A DNA stretch of 64,000 nt from an uncultured Victivallaceae bacterium. Lineage in GTDB: Bacteria; Verrucomicrobiota; Lentisphaeria; Victivallales; Victivallaceae. Position 1 is the stretch's first letter. Each line of letters opens with the position of its first letter. The stretch lies in NCBI GenBank assembly GCA_944389925.1, contig CALXOD010000007.1, forward strand, positions 45,020-109,019, given 5' to 3'. The notes beneath the pieces are model-generated. The model was not told the origin of the DNA. It saw only the letters and a list, made by a program, of their open reading frames with translations, and ran no database searches. Shown piece by piece: positions 1 through 8,651 of this stretch. The position numbers were made by a program, and so were the translations under genes.

Positions 1-2
1 TG

Positions 3-2279
3 GCCATGCAGGAGCTGCAACGCTGTGAATTTTCCGCCGGGCGCCATACGGTCCGTATCCGCCTGCCCCGGGAAGTCGGCTTGAATCGATTGGAAATCCA
101 TCCCTATCTTCCTCCGGAGGTTCCGGAAAAGGCACGCAACTACCATGCACCGATCACACCCGGTCCCCATCCCCGGATCTGGATAACCCCGGAAACTCTT
201 CCGGCCATTCGGGCCAATCTGGAAAAACCGGAAAACCGCCCGGTGTGGGATGCCGTCCGCCGCTCGGCCGCAGAAACCATGTCGTTTGCGCCACCGCCCC
301 ACACTGTGGTCGGGCATCTGCCGGAACTGCTGGAACTCGCAGTGCATCAAGCTTTCACCGCATTGATGACCGATGATCGCGAAACCGGCTTGAAAGCCGT
401 GCGGCTGATGAACGATTATCTTGCCGCCGTGGAATTCGACAATCTGCTGGACATCACCCGGGAACTGGGCGAAGTCATCTATTCGGGAGCACGTGTATAC
501 GACTGGTGCTACGCCTGGATGACGGAAACGGAACGTAAATGTTTTCGCGACCACCTGCTGCGCCTGGCAGACGGCATGGAAATCGCCTGGCCCCCCTTCG
601 GTCAACCGGTGGTCAACGGTCACGGCAACGAAGCACAGGTCAACCGGGACCTGCTGGCCATGGCCATCGCACTTTTTGGAGAAGACGACGAACCGTACCG
701 GTATTGCTCCTGGCTGATGCTGGAAGATCTGGCGCCGCTGCGTGCTCTGGAATACCGGTGTGACCGCCATAATCAGGGCGTTGGATATGGTGCCTATCGC
801 TTCGCCTTCGAAATGCACGGAGTCTGGATGCTGCGTCGGATGTGCGGGCGCGAAGTGTTTGCCCCGGAAATCAAAAACGTATACAATTTCTGGCGTTATT
901 ACCTGCGTCCGGACGGGCGGATGCTGCAGGACGGCGACGGCATCTCCGGAGAAGGCGCATGGAGTGCGCCGCTGCTGAGCTTCATGTGCTACACCTACTC
1001 CGGCAATCCACGCATCAAAGGAGATTTTCTGAAACACGGCGGTGCGATTCCCGACCGAACCCTGTTTCTGGCGTTGAACGATCCCGACCTGATGCCGGTC
1101 TCCACGCCGGAAGGCCTGCCGGAAACGCATTATTTTGAGGGTGTGATCGGCTCCATGATCGCCCGAACCGGCTGGGACTCCGATGCCGTACAGGTGGAAA
1201 TGAAGGGAGGCGGCGTGCATTTCGGCAATCATCAGCACGGCGATGCCGGGAATTTCCAGATTTTTTACCGGGGCATGCTGGCGGCGGATCTCGGAATGTA
1301 CGTTTTCTACGGAACACCTTATGATTTCGGATACAACAAACGCTCCATCTGTCACAACGTCATGCTGGCCTACGATCCGGAAGAGATTGTTCCCCGCCAG
1401 GCCGTGAACGACGGCGGGCAGCGCTTCAATCAGGAACTGCCGCTCACGCCGGAAATGGCCCTGCATGAACCATGGTTTCAAAACGGGGCCACTCTGGCGG
1501 CGGACTTCGGACCCGACCCGGTGCGTCCTCTGTTCACTTATCTGAAAACGGATCTGCGCGCTGCCTATTCCGAAAAACTGCGGGCATACTGCCGCAGCTT
1601 CCTCTTTGTCCGGCTCGACACCCCCGGCACACCGGGATTGCTGCTGGTGGCCGACCGCATGACCACCGCCCGGCCGGAATTCAAAAAATACTGGCTGCTC
1701 AACACATTCCGCCGGCCGGAGTTCATCGACAACGGCTTGCAGGTCCGTTCCGACCGCGACCGGGATCCCGGCAAGCTGACGCTCTCCATGCTGCTGCCGC
1801 GTGACTGCGAATGGCATCTGGCCGAAGGGGAAGCCCTGCACCAGGTATTCGGTGTACAGCTGGAATCCCCGAAACCGGAATCACCCGAATCCAACGGGTT
1901 CCGTACCATGATTTCTCCCCGCACTCCGGCGGCCACCGACTGCTTCGTCGCCTGCATGCAGATCGGTGCCGAATCAGCGACGCCGCTGCCAATAGATTGG
2001 GAGGCTCTGCAGGAATGTTGCCGGATCACGCTTCCCGGACGCGTACTGTTTCTCGGTACCGGCGAAACGCCGATTCACGAATCGCTGACTTTTCAGGTGC
2101 CGGACGGCTCACCGGCCCAGCTGGTTGCCGCAGGCCTGGAACCGGGGGTATGGTATCTGGAGAATGCCGACGGCCGGCAGCGCAGCCACACCGTTCTCCC
2201 GGGACGGGAAACGATCACCGACACCCTGCCCCCGGGCCAGTATCGGCTGGTGCCGGACCGCCGTGCCAGCGGAGACTGA
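3..2279 (+). CDS. Heparinase II/III-family protein (5' end outside window)
   Basis: Probable polysaccharide lyase or related glycan-degrading enzyme. The first ATG is at 6, but the frame is open to the left edge and the first ~30 residues look like the end of a beta-sandwich, so the true start is probably upstream. About 757 residues are visible. Residues ~70-340 are helix-rich and Trp/Tyr-rich, as in the alpha/alpha toroid of these lyases. Around residues 405-440 comes the family-like signature with H409-Q-H411-G-D413 followed by a segment containing DLGMY, then a beta-rich C-terminal half. No signal peptide can be judged because the N-terminus is missing. It ends 4 bp before murD, so the two may be co-transcribed although their roles differ. 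The family assignment is good; the substrate (glycosaminoglycan, alginate-like or other uronate polymer) cannot be read from sequence. Confidence 0.8.
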   Translation, partial: AMQELQRCEFSAGRHTVRIRLPREVGLNRLEIHPYLPPEVPEKARNYHAPITPGPHPRIWITPETLPAIRANLEKPENRPVWDAVRRSAAETMSFAPPPHTVVGHLPELLELAVHQAFTALMTDDRETGLKAVRLMNDYLAAVEFDNLLDITRELGEVIYSGARVYDWCYAWMTETERKCFRDHLLRLADGMEIAWPPFGQPVVNGHGNEAQVNRDLLAMAIALFGEDDEPYRYCSWLMLEDLAPLRALEYRCDRHNQGVGYGAYRFAFEMHGVWMLRRMCGREVFAPEIKNVYNFWRYYLRPDGRMLQDGDGISGEGAWSAPLLSFMCYTYSGNPRIKGDFLKHGGAIPDRTLFLALNDPDLMPVSTPEGLPETHYFEGVIGSMIARTGWDSDAVQVEMKGGGVHFGNHQHGDAGNFQIFYRGMLAADLGMYVFYGTPYDFGYNKRSICHNVMLAYDPEEIVPRQAVNDGGQRFNQELPLTPEMALHEPWFQNGATLAADFGPDPVRPLFTYLKTDLRAAYSEKLRAYCRSFLFVRLDTPGTPGLLLVADRMTTARPEFKKYWLLNTFRRPEFIDNGLQVRSDRDRDPGKLTLSMLLPRDCEWHLAEGEALHQVFGVQLESPKPESPESNGFRTMISPRTPAATDCFVACMQIGAESATPLPIDWEALQECCRITLPGRVLFLGTGETPIHESLTFQVPDGSPAQLVAAGLEPGVWYLENADGRQRSHTVLPGRETITDTLPPGQYRLVPDRRASGD

Positions 2280-2283
2280 CGCC

Positions 2284-3543
2284 ATGCCCGCTTCTCCCCG
2301 CCTGATCATCATCGGACGCGGCACCAGTGGCCGCGCCGCCGAACGACTGGGCCGCCTGGCCGGTTATGAAGTCACCGTCGTGGAAGACGGAGACGGCGAG
2401 GCCGCCGCTCGACAGGTGGCCGCCGCCGATCTCGTCGTCACCAGCCCCGGCGTCAAGCCGTGGTCCCCCCTGTACCGGGCGGCCTTGGACGGCAGAGCCG
2501 AATTCATTGGCGAAATGGAGTTTGGATTCCGCCATTTTCCGGGAAAAGTCGTCGCAATTACCGGCACAGACGGCAAAACCACCACCACTGAACTAACCTG
2601 TCATCTTCTGCGCGTTCTCGGTCTGCATCCGGCAGAAGCGGGCAACATCGGAGTTCCGCTCTCCGCCATTGCCGCGGACCTCCGGGAAGGCCTGCTTCCC
2701 CCCGATACTGTGGCCGTCGTCGAAACCAGCTCCTTTCAACTGGAACGAATCGATCGTTTCGCCCCGGAAGCGGCAGTACTGCTCAACATCGGCTCCGACC
2801 ATCTGGACCGCTACCACGGCAGTCCGGCGGAATATGAAGCGGTGAAACGCCGGATCTTCCGGCATGTCACTCCGGGAAACCGGATTTTCGGAATCAGCAT
2901 GAACGAACCGGACGCCCGGCGTCGCGTTGTCACGGACGGCGACCGTATTTTACTGGACGGACAGGAAATTCTGCGATTTTCCGAGACCCGTTTGAGCGGC
3001 GCGCACAATCTGGAAAACCTCATTGCCGCCATTGAGCTCTGCGCCCGACTGCTGCCCGCTGAAGCATTTGCCACCGCCGCATTCCGGGACGGCGCGACCA
3101 CATTCAGCACCGGCCGTCACCGGATTGAAACCGTTGCCGAACACAACGGAGTTCGTTACATCAACGACTCCAAGGCGACCAATCCCCATGCCGCGGCCGC
3201 CGCGCTGCGTACCCTGGATGCGCCGCCGCACTCCGTGCACTGGCTGCTCGGCGGTCTGGACAAGGGGATGGATTTCCGGGAACTGCGGACCTTCGCGGAA
3301 CAAATCCGCCGTGCCTATCTGTTTGGTGAATGTCGGGAGAAAATCCGAAACGCCCTTTCTGACGTCATTGAATGTGTCGATTTCGGAAGGGATTTCGAAG
3401 GTGCGGTTCAGGCTGCCGCGCAGGCCGCCCGGCCGGGCGAAACCGTGCTGCTGGCTCCTGCCTGCGCCAGCATGGATATGTTCCGGAATTACCAGGAACG
3501 CGGCGACCGTTTCCGAGCCGCGGTGCTGGTAAAAATATCCTGA
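2284..3543 (+). CDS. murD: UDP-N-acetylmuramoylalanine--D-glutamate ligase
   Basis: Cytoplasmic Mur ligase that adds D-glutamate to UDP-MurNAc-L-Ala in peptidoglycan synthesis. The start is set at ATG 2284, where the protein begins with a Rossmann-like strand and glycine-rich turn (IIIGRGTSG, residues 8-16); the longer open frame upstream has no homologous look. The ATP-binding loop is GTDGKTT at residues 94-100, with Asp where most MurD proteins have Asn. The hallmark NDSKATNP lies near residue 294 and is followed by the C-terminal domain. At 419 aa it is slightly shorter than typical MurD (~440). No other mur or fts genes are adjacent, so it sits outside a dcw cluster. A long intergenic region follows. 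Confidence 0.93.
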   Translation: MPASPRLIIIGRGTSGRAAERLGRLAGYEVTVVEDGDGEAAARQVAAADLVVTSPGVKPWSPLYRAALDGRAEFIGEMEFGFRHFPGKVVAITGTDGKTTTTELTCHLLRVLGLHPAEAGNIGVPLSAIAADLREGLLPPDTVAVVETSSFQLERIDRFAPEAAVLLNIGSDHLDRYHGSPAEYEAVKRRIFRHVTPGNRIFGISMNEPDARRRVVTDGDRILLDGQEILRFSETRLSGAHNLENLIAAIELCARLLPAEAFATAAFRDGATTFSTGRHRIETVAEHNGVRYINDSKATNPHAAAAALRTLDAPPHSVHWLLGGLDKGMDFRELRTFAEQIRRAYLFGECREKIRNALSDVIECVDFGRDFEGAVQAAAQAARPGETVLLAPACASMDMFRNYQERGDRFRAAVLVKIS

Positions 3544-3597
3544 AAAAAAAGCAAAACAGGCTTTCATTCCCGCAAAATCCATGCTATACTTATATAA

Positions 3598-3803
3598 CGG
3601 CAGTTTGCTGTTTTTCATATATGGTAAAGCATTTTCTTGAAAAGGGACGACCGGAATGGGTTCCGGTTGGATAACCTGCGGAAAGAGAAGGAGTTCCGGC
3701 GTCCATGGCGACTTCGCATAAAATCGCACTGAGTCATTCGCTTGTACCGAGTGCAAAGACTGACGGAATCGTATCCTTTCCGGTGGTTTCCGACTGAAAC
3801 GGA
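3598..3803 (+). ncRNA. Candidate structured RNA upstream of rarA (6S-like by synteny only)
   Basis: This ~205-bp gap holds no convincing gene but many helices. ACCGGAA (3650-3656) pairs perfectly with TTCCGGT (3661-3667) across a TGGG loop. The same 5' arm can instead form a long closing stem, 3644-3656 with 3778-3790 (12 of 13 pairs, two of them G-U). CGGAAAG (3679-3685) pairs with CTTTCCG (3776-3782); GA(G)TTCCG (3691-3698) with CGGAATC (3764-3770); GCACT (3726-3730) with AGTGC (3750-3754); GTTTC (3786-3790) with GAAAC (3796-3800). A -10-like TATACT lies at 3585-3590, but no good -35 is seen. The next genes are rarA and the ygfA-like cyclo-ligase, loci known to neighbour 6S RNA in other phyla. 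The 6S idea is inference; a cis-acting leader of rarA is equally possible. Confidence 0.35.
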
Positions 3804-5207
3804 ATGACCGATCACCGGCCGTCCGTTGAAGATACGGACGGGAGCATGAGCGACGATCTTTTCGAATCGAACGAGGCGCCGGCATCCGGCGCCGGAGGAC
3901 TGGCGGCGGCGGCCAAAGCCATGCCGCTTGCTGCACGTCTGCGTCCGCGTTCGATCGAAGAATACGCGGGACAGAAACATCTGCTTTCTCCCGGCATGTT
4001 GCTCCGCCGCGCTATTGACGCCGACCGGTTCACCTCCATTATCCTCTCCGGCCCCCCCGGCACCGGAAAAACCAGTTTATCAGAACTGATTGCCCGCAGT
4101 ACCAACTCCGCTTTTGTCCGTCTTTCCGGCGTCACCTCGTCCGTTGCGGACATTCGCCGGGAAATTGCCGTGGCCTTGAAGCGCCGCCAGGTAAATGGAC
4201 GTCGAACCGTTCTGTTCATCGACGAGATTCACCGCTTCAACCGGGCCCAGCAGGACGCCTTGCTGCCTGATGTCGAAAACGGCAATATCCGACTGATCGG
4301 CGCGACGACCCACAATCCGCAATTTTACGTGGTCGGGGCGCTGCTATCCCGTTCCTTGGCATTTCAGCTTCAACCGCTGAGCAGAGAAGATATTCTGGCC
4401 ATTCTGGAGCGGGCGCGGACCGATGAACGGGGCTTCCCGGATCGAACGATTGAATTGACGCCCGAGGCTGCCGAATTTCTGGCACAGGCCTGCGAAGGCG
4501 ACGCGCGCCGAGCGCTTAACGCCTTCGAAATCGCCGTGCTTACCACGCCCGAAAACGAGGCCGGCGTCATCGTTGTCGATACGAAAGAAGCGGAAAGCTC
4601 CATTCAGAAAAAGATGGTTCATTACGATGATGATAACCATTATGACACCGCCAGCGCCTTCATCAAAAGCATGCGGGGCAGCGATCCCGATGCCGCCATC
4701 TATTACCTGGCAAAAATGCTCCATGCCGGAGAAGATATCCGGTTCATTGCCCGTCGGATTATGATTTTCGCCTCCGAGGACGTCGGCAACGCGGATCCCC
4801 GGGCTCTGGAACTGGCCGCGGCGGCGGCACAGGCCGTGGAAATGGTCGGCATGCCGGAAGCACGGATCATTCTGGCCCAGGCGGTTACCTACTGCGCAAC
4901 CGCCCCCAAGAGCAACGCCTCCTATACCGCTATCGAAGAAGCGGCGGCGGATATTGCACACGATCGGATTCAACCGATCCCGCTGCCGTTGCGCGACCCC
5001 AACTCTGCCGGGGGGAAAGCCGCCGGACATGGTCGCGATTACCGTTATCCGCATGATTTCGGTGGTTTCGTGGTACAGGATTACCTGACTGTTCCGAAAA
5101 CCTATTACCGTCCCGGTAAAATCGGCTACGAAAGCAAAATCAGTGAACGACTTGATTACTGGAAACAATGCCGAAAAGTCGCGGCGGCCACGGAGGCACA
5201 GCCATGA
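3804..5207 (+). CDS. rarA: Replication-associated recombination protein RarA (MgsA-like AAA+ ATPase)
   Basis: Clamp-loader-related AAA+ ATPase acting at stalled replication forks. Counting from ATG 3804, Walker A GPPGTGKT is at residues 83-90, Walker B LFIDEIHRF at 137-145, the sensor GATTHNP near 167-173, and the arginine-finger region ALLSRS at 179-184. The C-terminal half carries the helical, tetramerising segment typical of RarA, including HYDDDNHYDTASAFIKSMRGSDPDAA-like sequence near residues 272-295. The start is uncertain: ATG 3804 has only GGA immediately before it, ATG 3846 has GGAG too close, and ATG 3921 begins right at the conserved PLAARLRP. The first ~39 residues are low-complexity and may not be translated. 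The stop overlaps the next ATG (ATGA), so the cyclo-ligase is translationally coupled. Confidence 0.92.
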   Translation: MTDHRPSVEDTDGSMSDDLFESNEAPASGAGGLAAAAKAMPLAARLRPRSIEEYAGQKHLLSPGMLLRRAIDADRFTSIILSGPPGTGKTSLSELIARSTNSAFVRLSGVTSSVADIRREIAVALKRRQVNGRRTVLFIDEIHRFNRAQQDALLPDVENGNIRLIGATTHNPQFYVVGALLSRSLAFQLQPLSREDILAILERARTDERGFPDRTIELTPEAAEFLAQACEGDARRALNAFEIAVLTTPENEAGVIVVDTKEAESSIQKKMVHYDDDNHYDTASAFIKSMRGSDPDAAIYYLAKMLHAGEDIRFIARRIMIFASEDVGNADPRALELAAAAAQAVEMVGMPEARIILAQAVTYCATAPKSNASYTAIEEAAADIAHDRIQPIPLPLRDPNSAGGKAAGHGRDYRYPHDFGGFVVQDYLTVPKTYYRPGKIGYESKISERLDYWKQCRKVAAATEAQP

Positions 5208-5806
5208 GCCGGGACAAGCAAACGCTTCGCAAACATTATCTGGCGCAACGCCGCGGTCTGTCCGATGCCGAACGAAACCAGGCGGATGCGACCATCCGGG
5301 AACGGATCCGGGAACTTCTGGAATACCGGCAAGCCAGACTGGTGGCGATTTATGCCGGAGACGGCACGGAGCCGGACCTGCTGCCGCTGACTGCGGCGGA
5401 TCCGGACAAACGTTTTTTTCTGCCGCGTTATGTGAAAAGCACTGGTCAATACGAACTGGCGGAGGTGCATAACCCGGCAACGGAATTGCATATTGCCCGT
5501 TACGGGCTGGCGGAGCCGATCCCGGAATGTCCGGCGGCGACCCCGGCGGAAATGCATGATGAATTTCTGTTTCTCATTCCCGGAGTAGCGTTTGATGAGC
5601 GTGGCGTACGTCTCGGACGCGGCGGCGGTTATTATGACCGGCTGCTGGCGGAAACCAGCGGCGTGATCGCGGGGGTGTTTTATGCCGGTCAGCAGGCGGA
5701 TGCCCTGCCGGAAGAGCAATACGACCGCCGGATGGATCTGGCGGTAACGGAAGAAAAGGTGTGGATTTTTCATAATGATGCGGCCCGACACACCGCGGCA
5801 TTGTGA
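5204..5806 (+). CDS. 5-formyltetrahydrofolate cyclo-ligase (YgfA/MTHFS)
   Basis: ATP-dependent enzyme converting 5-formyl-THF to 5,10-methenyl-THF in one-carbon metabolism. The start at ATG 5204 overlaps the rarA stop by 4 bp; an open frame from 5168 lies inside rarA and is not needed. The 200-aa length is usual. A basic N-terminus (RDKQTLRKHYLAQRRGLS) is followed by the diagnostic C-terminal motif PGVAFDERGVRLGRGGGYYDRLL near residues 124-146, which binds ATP and folate. In many bacteria this gene is the partner of 6S RNA, which is why the structured region upstream of rarA is notable. The intergenic distance to rny is 54 bp. Confidence 0.92.
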   Translation: MSRDKQTLRKHYLAQRRGLSDAERNQADATIRERIRELLEYRQARLVAIYAGDGTEPDLLPLTAADPDKRFFLPRYVKSTGQYELAEVHNPATELHIARYGLAEPIPECPAATPAEMHDEFLFLIPGVAFDERGVRLGRGGGYYDRLLAETSGVIAGVFYAGQQADALPEEQYDRRMDLAVTEEKVWIFHNDAARHTAAL

Positions 5807-5860
5807 ATTCAGAAACAAATATCATATTTTCCAGATAGAAAGTTTGAAAGGATCGCAGGA

Positions 5861-7426
5861 ATGGAACATTGGGCGGTATTGGTTGCCCTCGGGGCGATTG
5901 CCGGTGTGATCGGCATCGCCATCGGGTTGATGATTGGAAACTGGGTGCAGCGCGTGCAGAAAGACGCCGCCAACAAAAGCGCCGAAAAAATCCGGGAGGA
6001 TGCGGAAAAAGACGCCGAACATATCCTCCGGGAGGCCCGGGTCAGCGCCAAGAGCGAGGTGCTGAAAATGCGGGAAGAGTGTGAACAGGAACTGAAAGAG
6101 CGACGCCGGGAACAGGGCAACAATGAAAAACGGCTGGTCCAGCGCGAAGAAACCCTCGACAAACGTGCCGAATTGCTCGACGGAAAAATCAAGCATATCG
6201 AACGGCAGGAAAAAGAACTGGAAACGCTGCGGGAACGTGTTTCCAACCGGGAACAGGAGCTCCAGAAAAGCATCTCCCGACAAATTGATGAACTGGAACG
6301 CATTGCCCAGATGGATCGGGACAGCGCTCGGGAAATCCTGCTGGAAAAACTGAAAAATGAAGTGCGCAACGAGTCCGGTCTGCTCGTACGCAACGTCCTG
6401 GAGGAGGCACGCGAAAGATCCGAAAAAGAAGCGCGCCGTATTTTAACTTACGCCATTCAGCGTTACGCTTCGGACTGCACCTATGAACGGACTACCGCGA
6501 CGATTCCGCTGCCGACCGACGAACTCAAAGGTCGGATCATCGGTCGGGAAGGCCGCAACATCCGCGCGCTGGAAGCCGCCACCGGGGTCAGCATTCTCAT
6601 CGACGACACGCCCGAAGCCGTGGTGATCTCCTGTTTCGACCCGATCCGCAAGGAGGTGGCCCGTCAGTTGATGGAACGACTCATCGCCGACGGCCGTATC
6701 CATCCCACCCGGATTGAAGAGCTGGCTAAAAAGATCGCCAAGGAACTGGATGAAGAACTCTATGCCGTGGGTGAAGCCGCCGTGCTGGAAACCGGCATAC
6801 AGGGCGTGGCTCCGCAGGTCATCCGTCTGCTCGGACGCCTGAAATATCGCTACAGTTTCTCTCAGAATGTGCTGCAGCATTCGCTGGAAACCGCTTACTT
6901 CATGGGAATGATCGCCGCAGAAATCGGCCTGGATGAGCAGAAGGCGAAACGCATCGGTCTTTTCCACGACATCGGCAAGGCCATCGACCACGAAGTGGAA
7001 GGGCCCCACGCCCAGATCGGTGCGGACGTGCTGCGCAAACACAACGAAGCCAAGGATGTCATTGCCGCCGTTGCCGCCCACCACGGCGAAGTCGAACCGA
7101 CCAGCATGTATGATATTCTGATCAACGCCTGTGACACGTTGAGTGCCTCGCGCCCCGGCGCCCGCAGCGAAACCACGGAGCTTTACCTGAAACGCCTGGA
7201 GCAGCTGGAGCAGATCGCCCACGATTTCCCGGGCGTCGAATCCTGTTTTGCCCTGCAGGCCGGACGCGAAGTCCGCGTCGTAGTCATGCCGGAAAAGATC
7301 AGCGAAGGCGAAGCCCAGATCCTCGCCAAAGATATCTGTCAGCGCATCGAAAAGGAAATGAGTTACCCGGGACAGATCAAGGTGACCATCATCCGCGAAA
7401 CCCGTTCCGTGGAATACGCAAAATAA
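5861..7426 (+). CDS. rny: Ribonuclease Y
   Basis: Membrane-anchored endoribonuclease initiating mRNA decay. Residues ~4-28 form one N-terminal transmembrane helix. Residues ~35-175 are a highly charged Lys/Glu/Arg coiled coil. A KH RNA-binding domain follows, with the GRIIGREGRNIRALE motif near residues 224-238. The HD phosphodiesterase domain has the metal-binding His-Asp pair in LFHDIGKAIDH near 366-376. At 521 aa it has the standard RNase Y length and domain order. RNase Y implies a Firmicutes/PVC-like decay pathway, perhaps without a canonical RNase E; only this window can be judged. It precedes alr across a 100-bp gap with a long hairpin. Confidence 0.95.
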   Translation: MEHWAVLVALGAIAGVIGIAIGLMIGNWVQRVQKDAANKSAEKIREDAEKDAEHILREARVSAKSEVLKMREECEQELKERRREQGNNEKRLVQREETLDKRAELLDGKIKHIERQEKELETLRERVSNREQELQKSISRQIDELERIAQMDRDSAREILLEKLKNEVRNESGLLVRNVLEEARERSEKEARRILTYAIQRYASDCTYERTTATIPLPTDELKGRIIGREGRNIRALEAATGVSILIDDTPEAVVISCFDPIRKEVARQLMERLIADGRIHPTRIEELAKKIAKELDEELYAVGEAAVLETGIQGVAPQVIRLLGRLKYRYSFSQNVLQHSLETAYFMGMIAAEIGLDEQKAKRIGLFHDIGKAIDHEVEGPHAQIGADVLRKHNEAKDVIAAVAAHHGEVEPTSMYDILINACDTLSASRPGARSETTELYLKRLEQLEQIAHDFPGVESCFALQAGREVRVVVMPEKISEGEAQILAKDICQRIEKEMSYPGQIKVTIIRETRSVEYAK

Positions 7427-7450
7427 GGAATCGAAACCGGACACTGTACC

Positions 7451-7491
7451 AAACACATCCCTCCCAGGCCTTGGTCGGGGCAGATGTGTTT
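7451..7491 (+). terminator. Long hairpin between rny and alr
   Basis: AAACACATC (7451-7459) is a perfect 9-bp inverted match to GATGTGTTT (7483-7491), enclosing a GC-rich interior in which CCCTCCC can partly pair with GGGG. No run of T follows on the plus strand, so it is not a standard intrinsic terminator. It may be a processing or attenuation hairpin after rny. On the minus strand the outer arm also lacks a strong U-tract. Confidence 0.4.
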
Positions 7492-7526
7492 CGACGGAAG
7501 TTCTCCGGATATGTTGAGGCATAGCC

Positions 7527-8651
7527 ATGAAACCGTTTGAAAATCGAGTCCGTCTGGAAATCAATCTGGCCGCCATCGCTGCCAATTTTCAGGAGATCCG
7601 ACGCCGGGTGTCTCCCTGTCGGCTGATGCCGGTGCTGAAAGCCAATGCCTACGGACTCGGCGGACAACGCATCGGCGCCATGCTCCGGGATGCCGGGGCT
7701 GCCGCCTTCGGCGTGGCGGAAATCAATGAAGCGCTGGAACTGGCTCCACTCGGATTGCCGGTGCAGATTCTCGGCAATCTCCTGCCGGATGAAGTCGCTC
7801 CGGCAGTAGAGGCAGGATTGTGGTGTCCGGTCAACGACCTGGAATCAGCCCGGCGCATCAGTGCCGAAGCCGTCCGCCAGAATCGCCGCGCCGCGATTCA
7901 ACTGACCATCGACACCGGTATGGGGCGGCTCGGGATGGTCGCGGAACGCGCCGCTGCCGAAATTCTGGAAATCCGCCGACTGCCGAACCTGGAACTGCGC
8001 GGCATTTATTCCCATTTTTCTTCGGCCTTTCTCCGTTACGACGATTACAACTGCCGACAGCTGGCGAAATTCAAAACCCTGCTGATGCAGTTGCAGGCGC
8101 AGGGCTTGACCTTTGAGGACGTCCACATGGCGGCCAGCAATGCGCTGAACAATTTTCCGGAAAGCTGCCGGGAACCGTTCACGCTGGCACGCTGCGGCAT
8201 CAACCTGTATGGCTATTATGACCCGGAAGTTACGCCATCCATGCGCCTTACTCCGGCAGTGACGCTGAAGACCCGTCTGGCGGCCGTCCGCATGCTGGAC
8301 GCAGGAGCCGCCATCGGATACGGTCGGATGCACCGGTTGCTCAAACCGACCCGGGTCGGCACCATCGCAGCCGGATACGCAGACGGCCTGCCGCTGGCAC
8401 TGTCCAATCGCGGTTATGTACTGGTACGCGGCACCCTCTGTCCGGTTCTGGGACGGATCTCCATGGATTACACCACCATCTCGCTGGAAAACGTCCCGGA
8501 TGCGGCGCCGGGCGATGAGGTGGTCTGTATCGGGGCCCAGGGCGACGCCGCCGTCACGCTCGAAGACTGGGCGCAGTTGAAGGGCACGCATGTATATGAT
8601 CTGCTGTGCTCATTCGGGACCCGCGTGGGGAGGGTGTATCGCCATGGCTGA
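7527..8651 (+). CDS. alr: Alanine racemase
   Basis: PLP-dependent enzyme making D-alanine for peptidoglycan. The PLP-binding lysine is K38 in PVLKANAYGLG, and the second catalytic base is Tyr265 in AIGYGRMHRL, the same number as in the well-studied Bacillus-type enzymes. Other family marks are IDTGMGRLG near residue 130 and the C-terminal GRISMDYTT segment. At 374 aa it is full length. The start at ATG 7527 is supported by family length. Its last 8 bp overlap the start of the aldehyde dehydrogenase at 8644, suggesting translational coupling. Confidence 0.95.
   Translation: MKPFENRVRLEINLAAIAANFQEIRRRVSPCRLMPVLKANAYGLGGQRIGAMLRDAGAAAFGVAEINEALELAPLGLPVQILGNLLPDEVAPAVEAGLWCPVNDLESARRISAEAVRQNRRAAIQLTIDTGMGRLGMVAERAAAEILEIRRLPNLELRGIYSHFSSAFLRYDDYNCRQLAKFKTLLMQLQAQGLTFEDVHMAASNALNNFPESCREPFTLARCGINLYGYYDPEVTPSMRLTPAVTLKTRLAAVRMLDAGAAIGYGRMHRLLKPTRVGTIAAGYADGLPLALSNRGYVLVRGTLCPVLGRISMDYTTISLENVPDAAPGDEVVCIGAQGDAAVTLEDWAQLKGTHVYDLLCSFGTRVGRVYRHG

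Noticed and set aside
3621..3674. A 17-codon ORF inside the structured region, possible leader peptide
   Set aside because: No ribosome binding site and no run of a regulatory amino acid; more likely part of the RNA fold.
3661..3690. Resemblance of the stretch around 3665-3680 to the 3' end of 16S rRNA
   Set aside because: Only short matching words, no flanking rRNA sequence; treated as coincidence.
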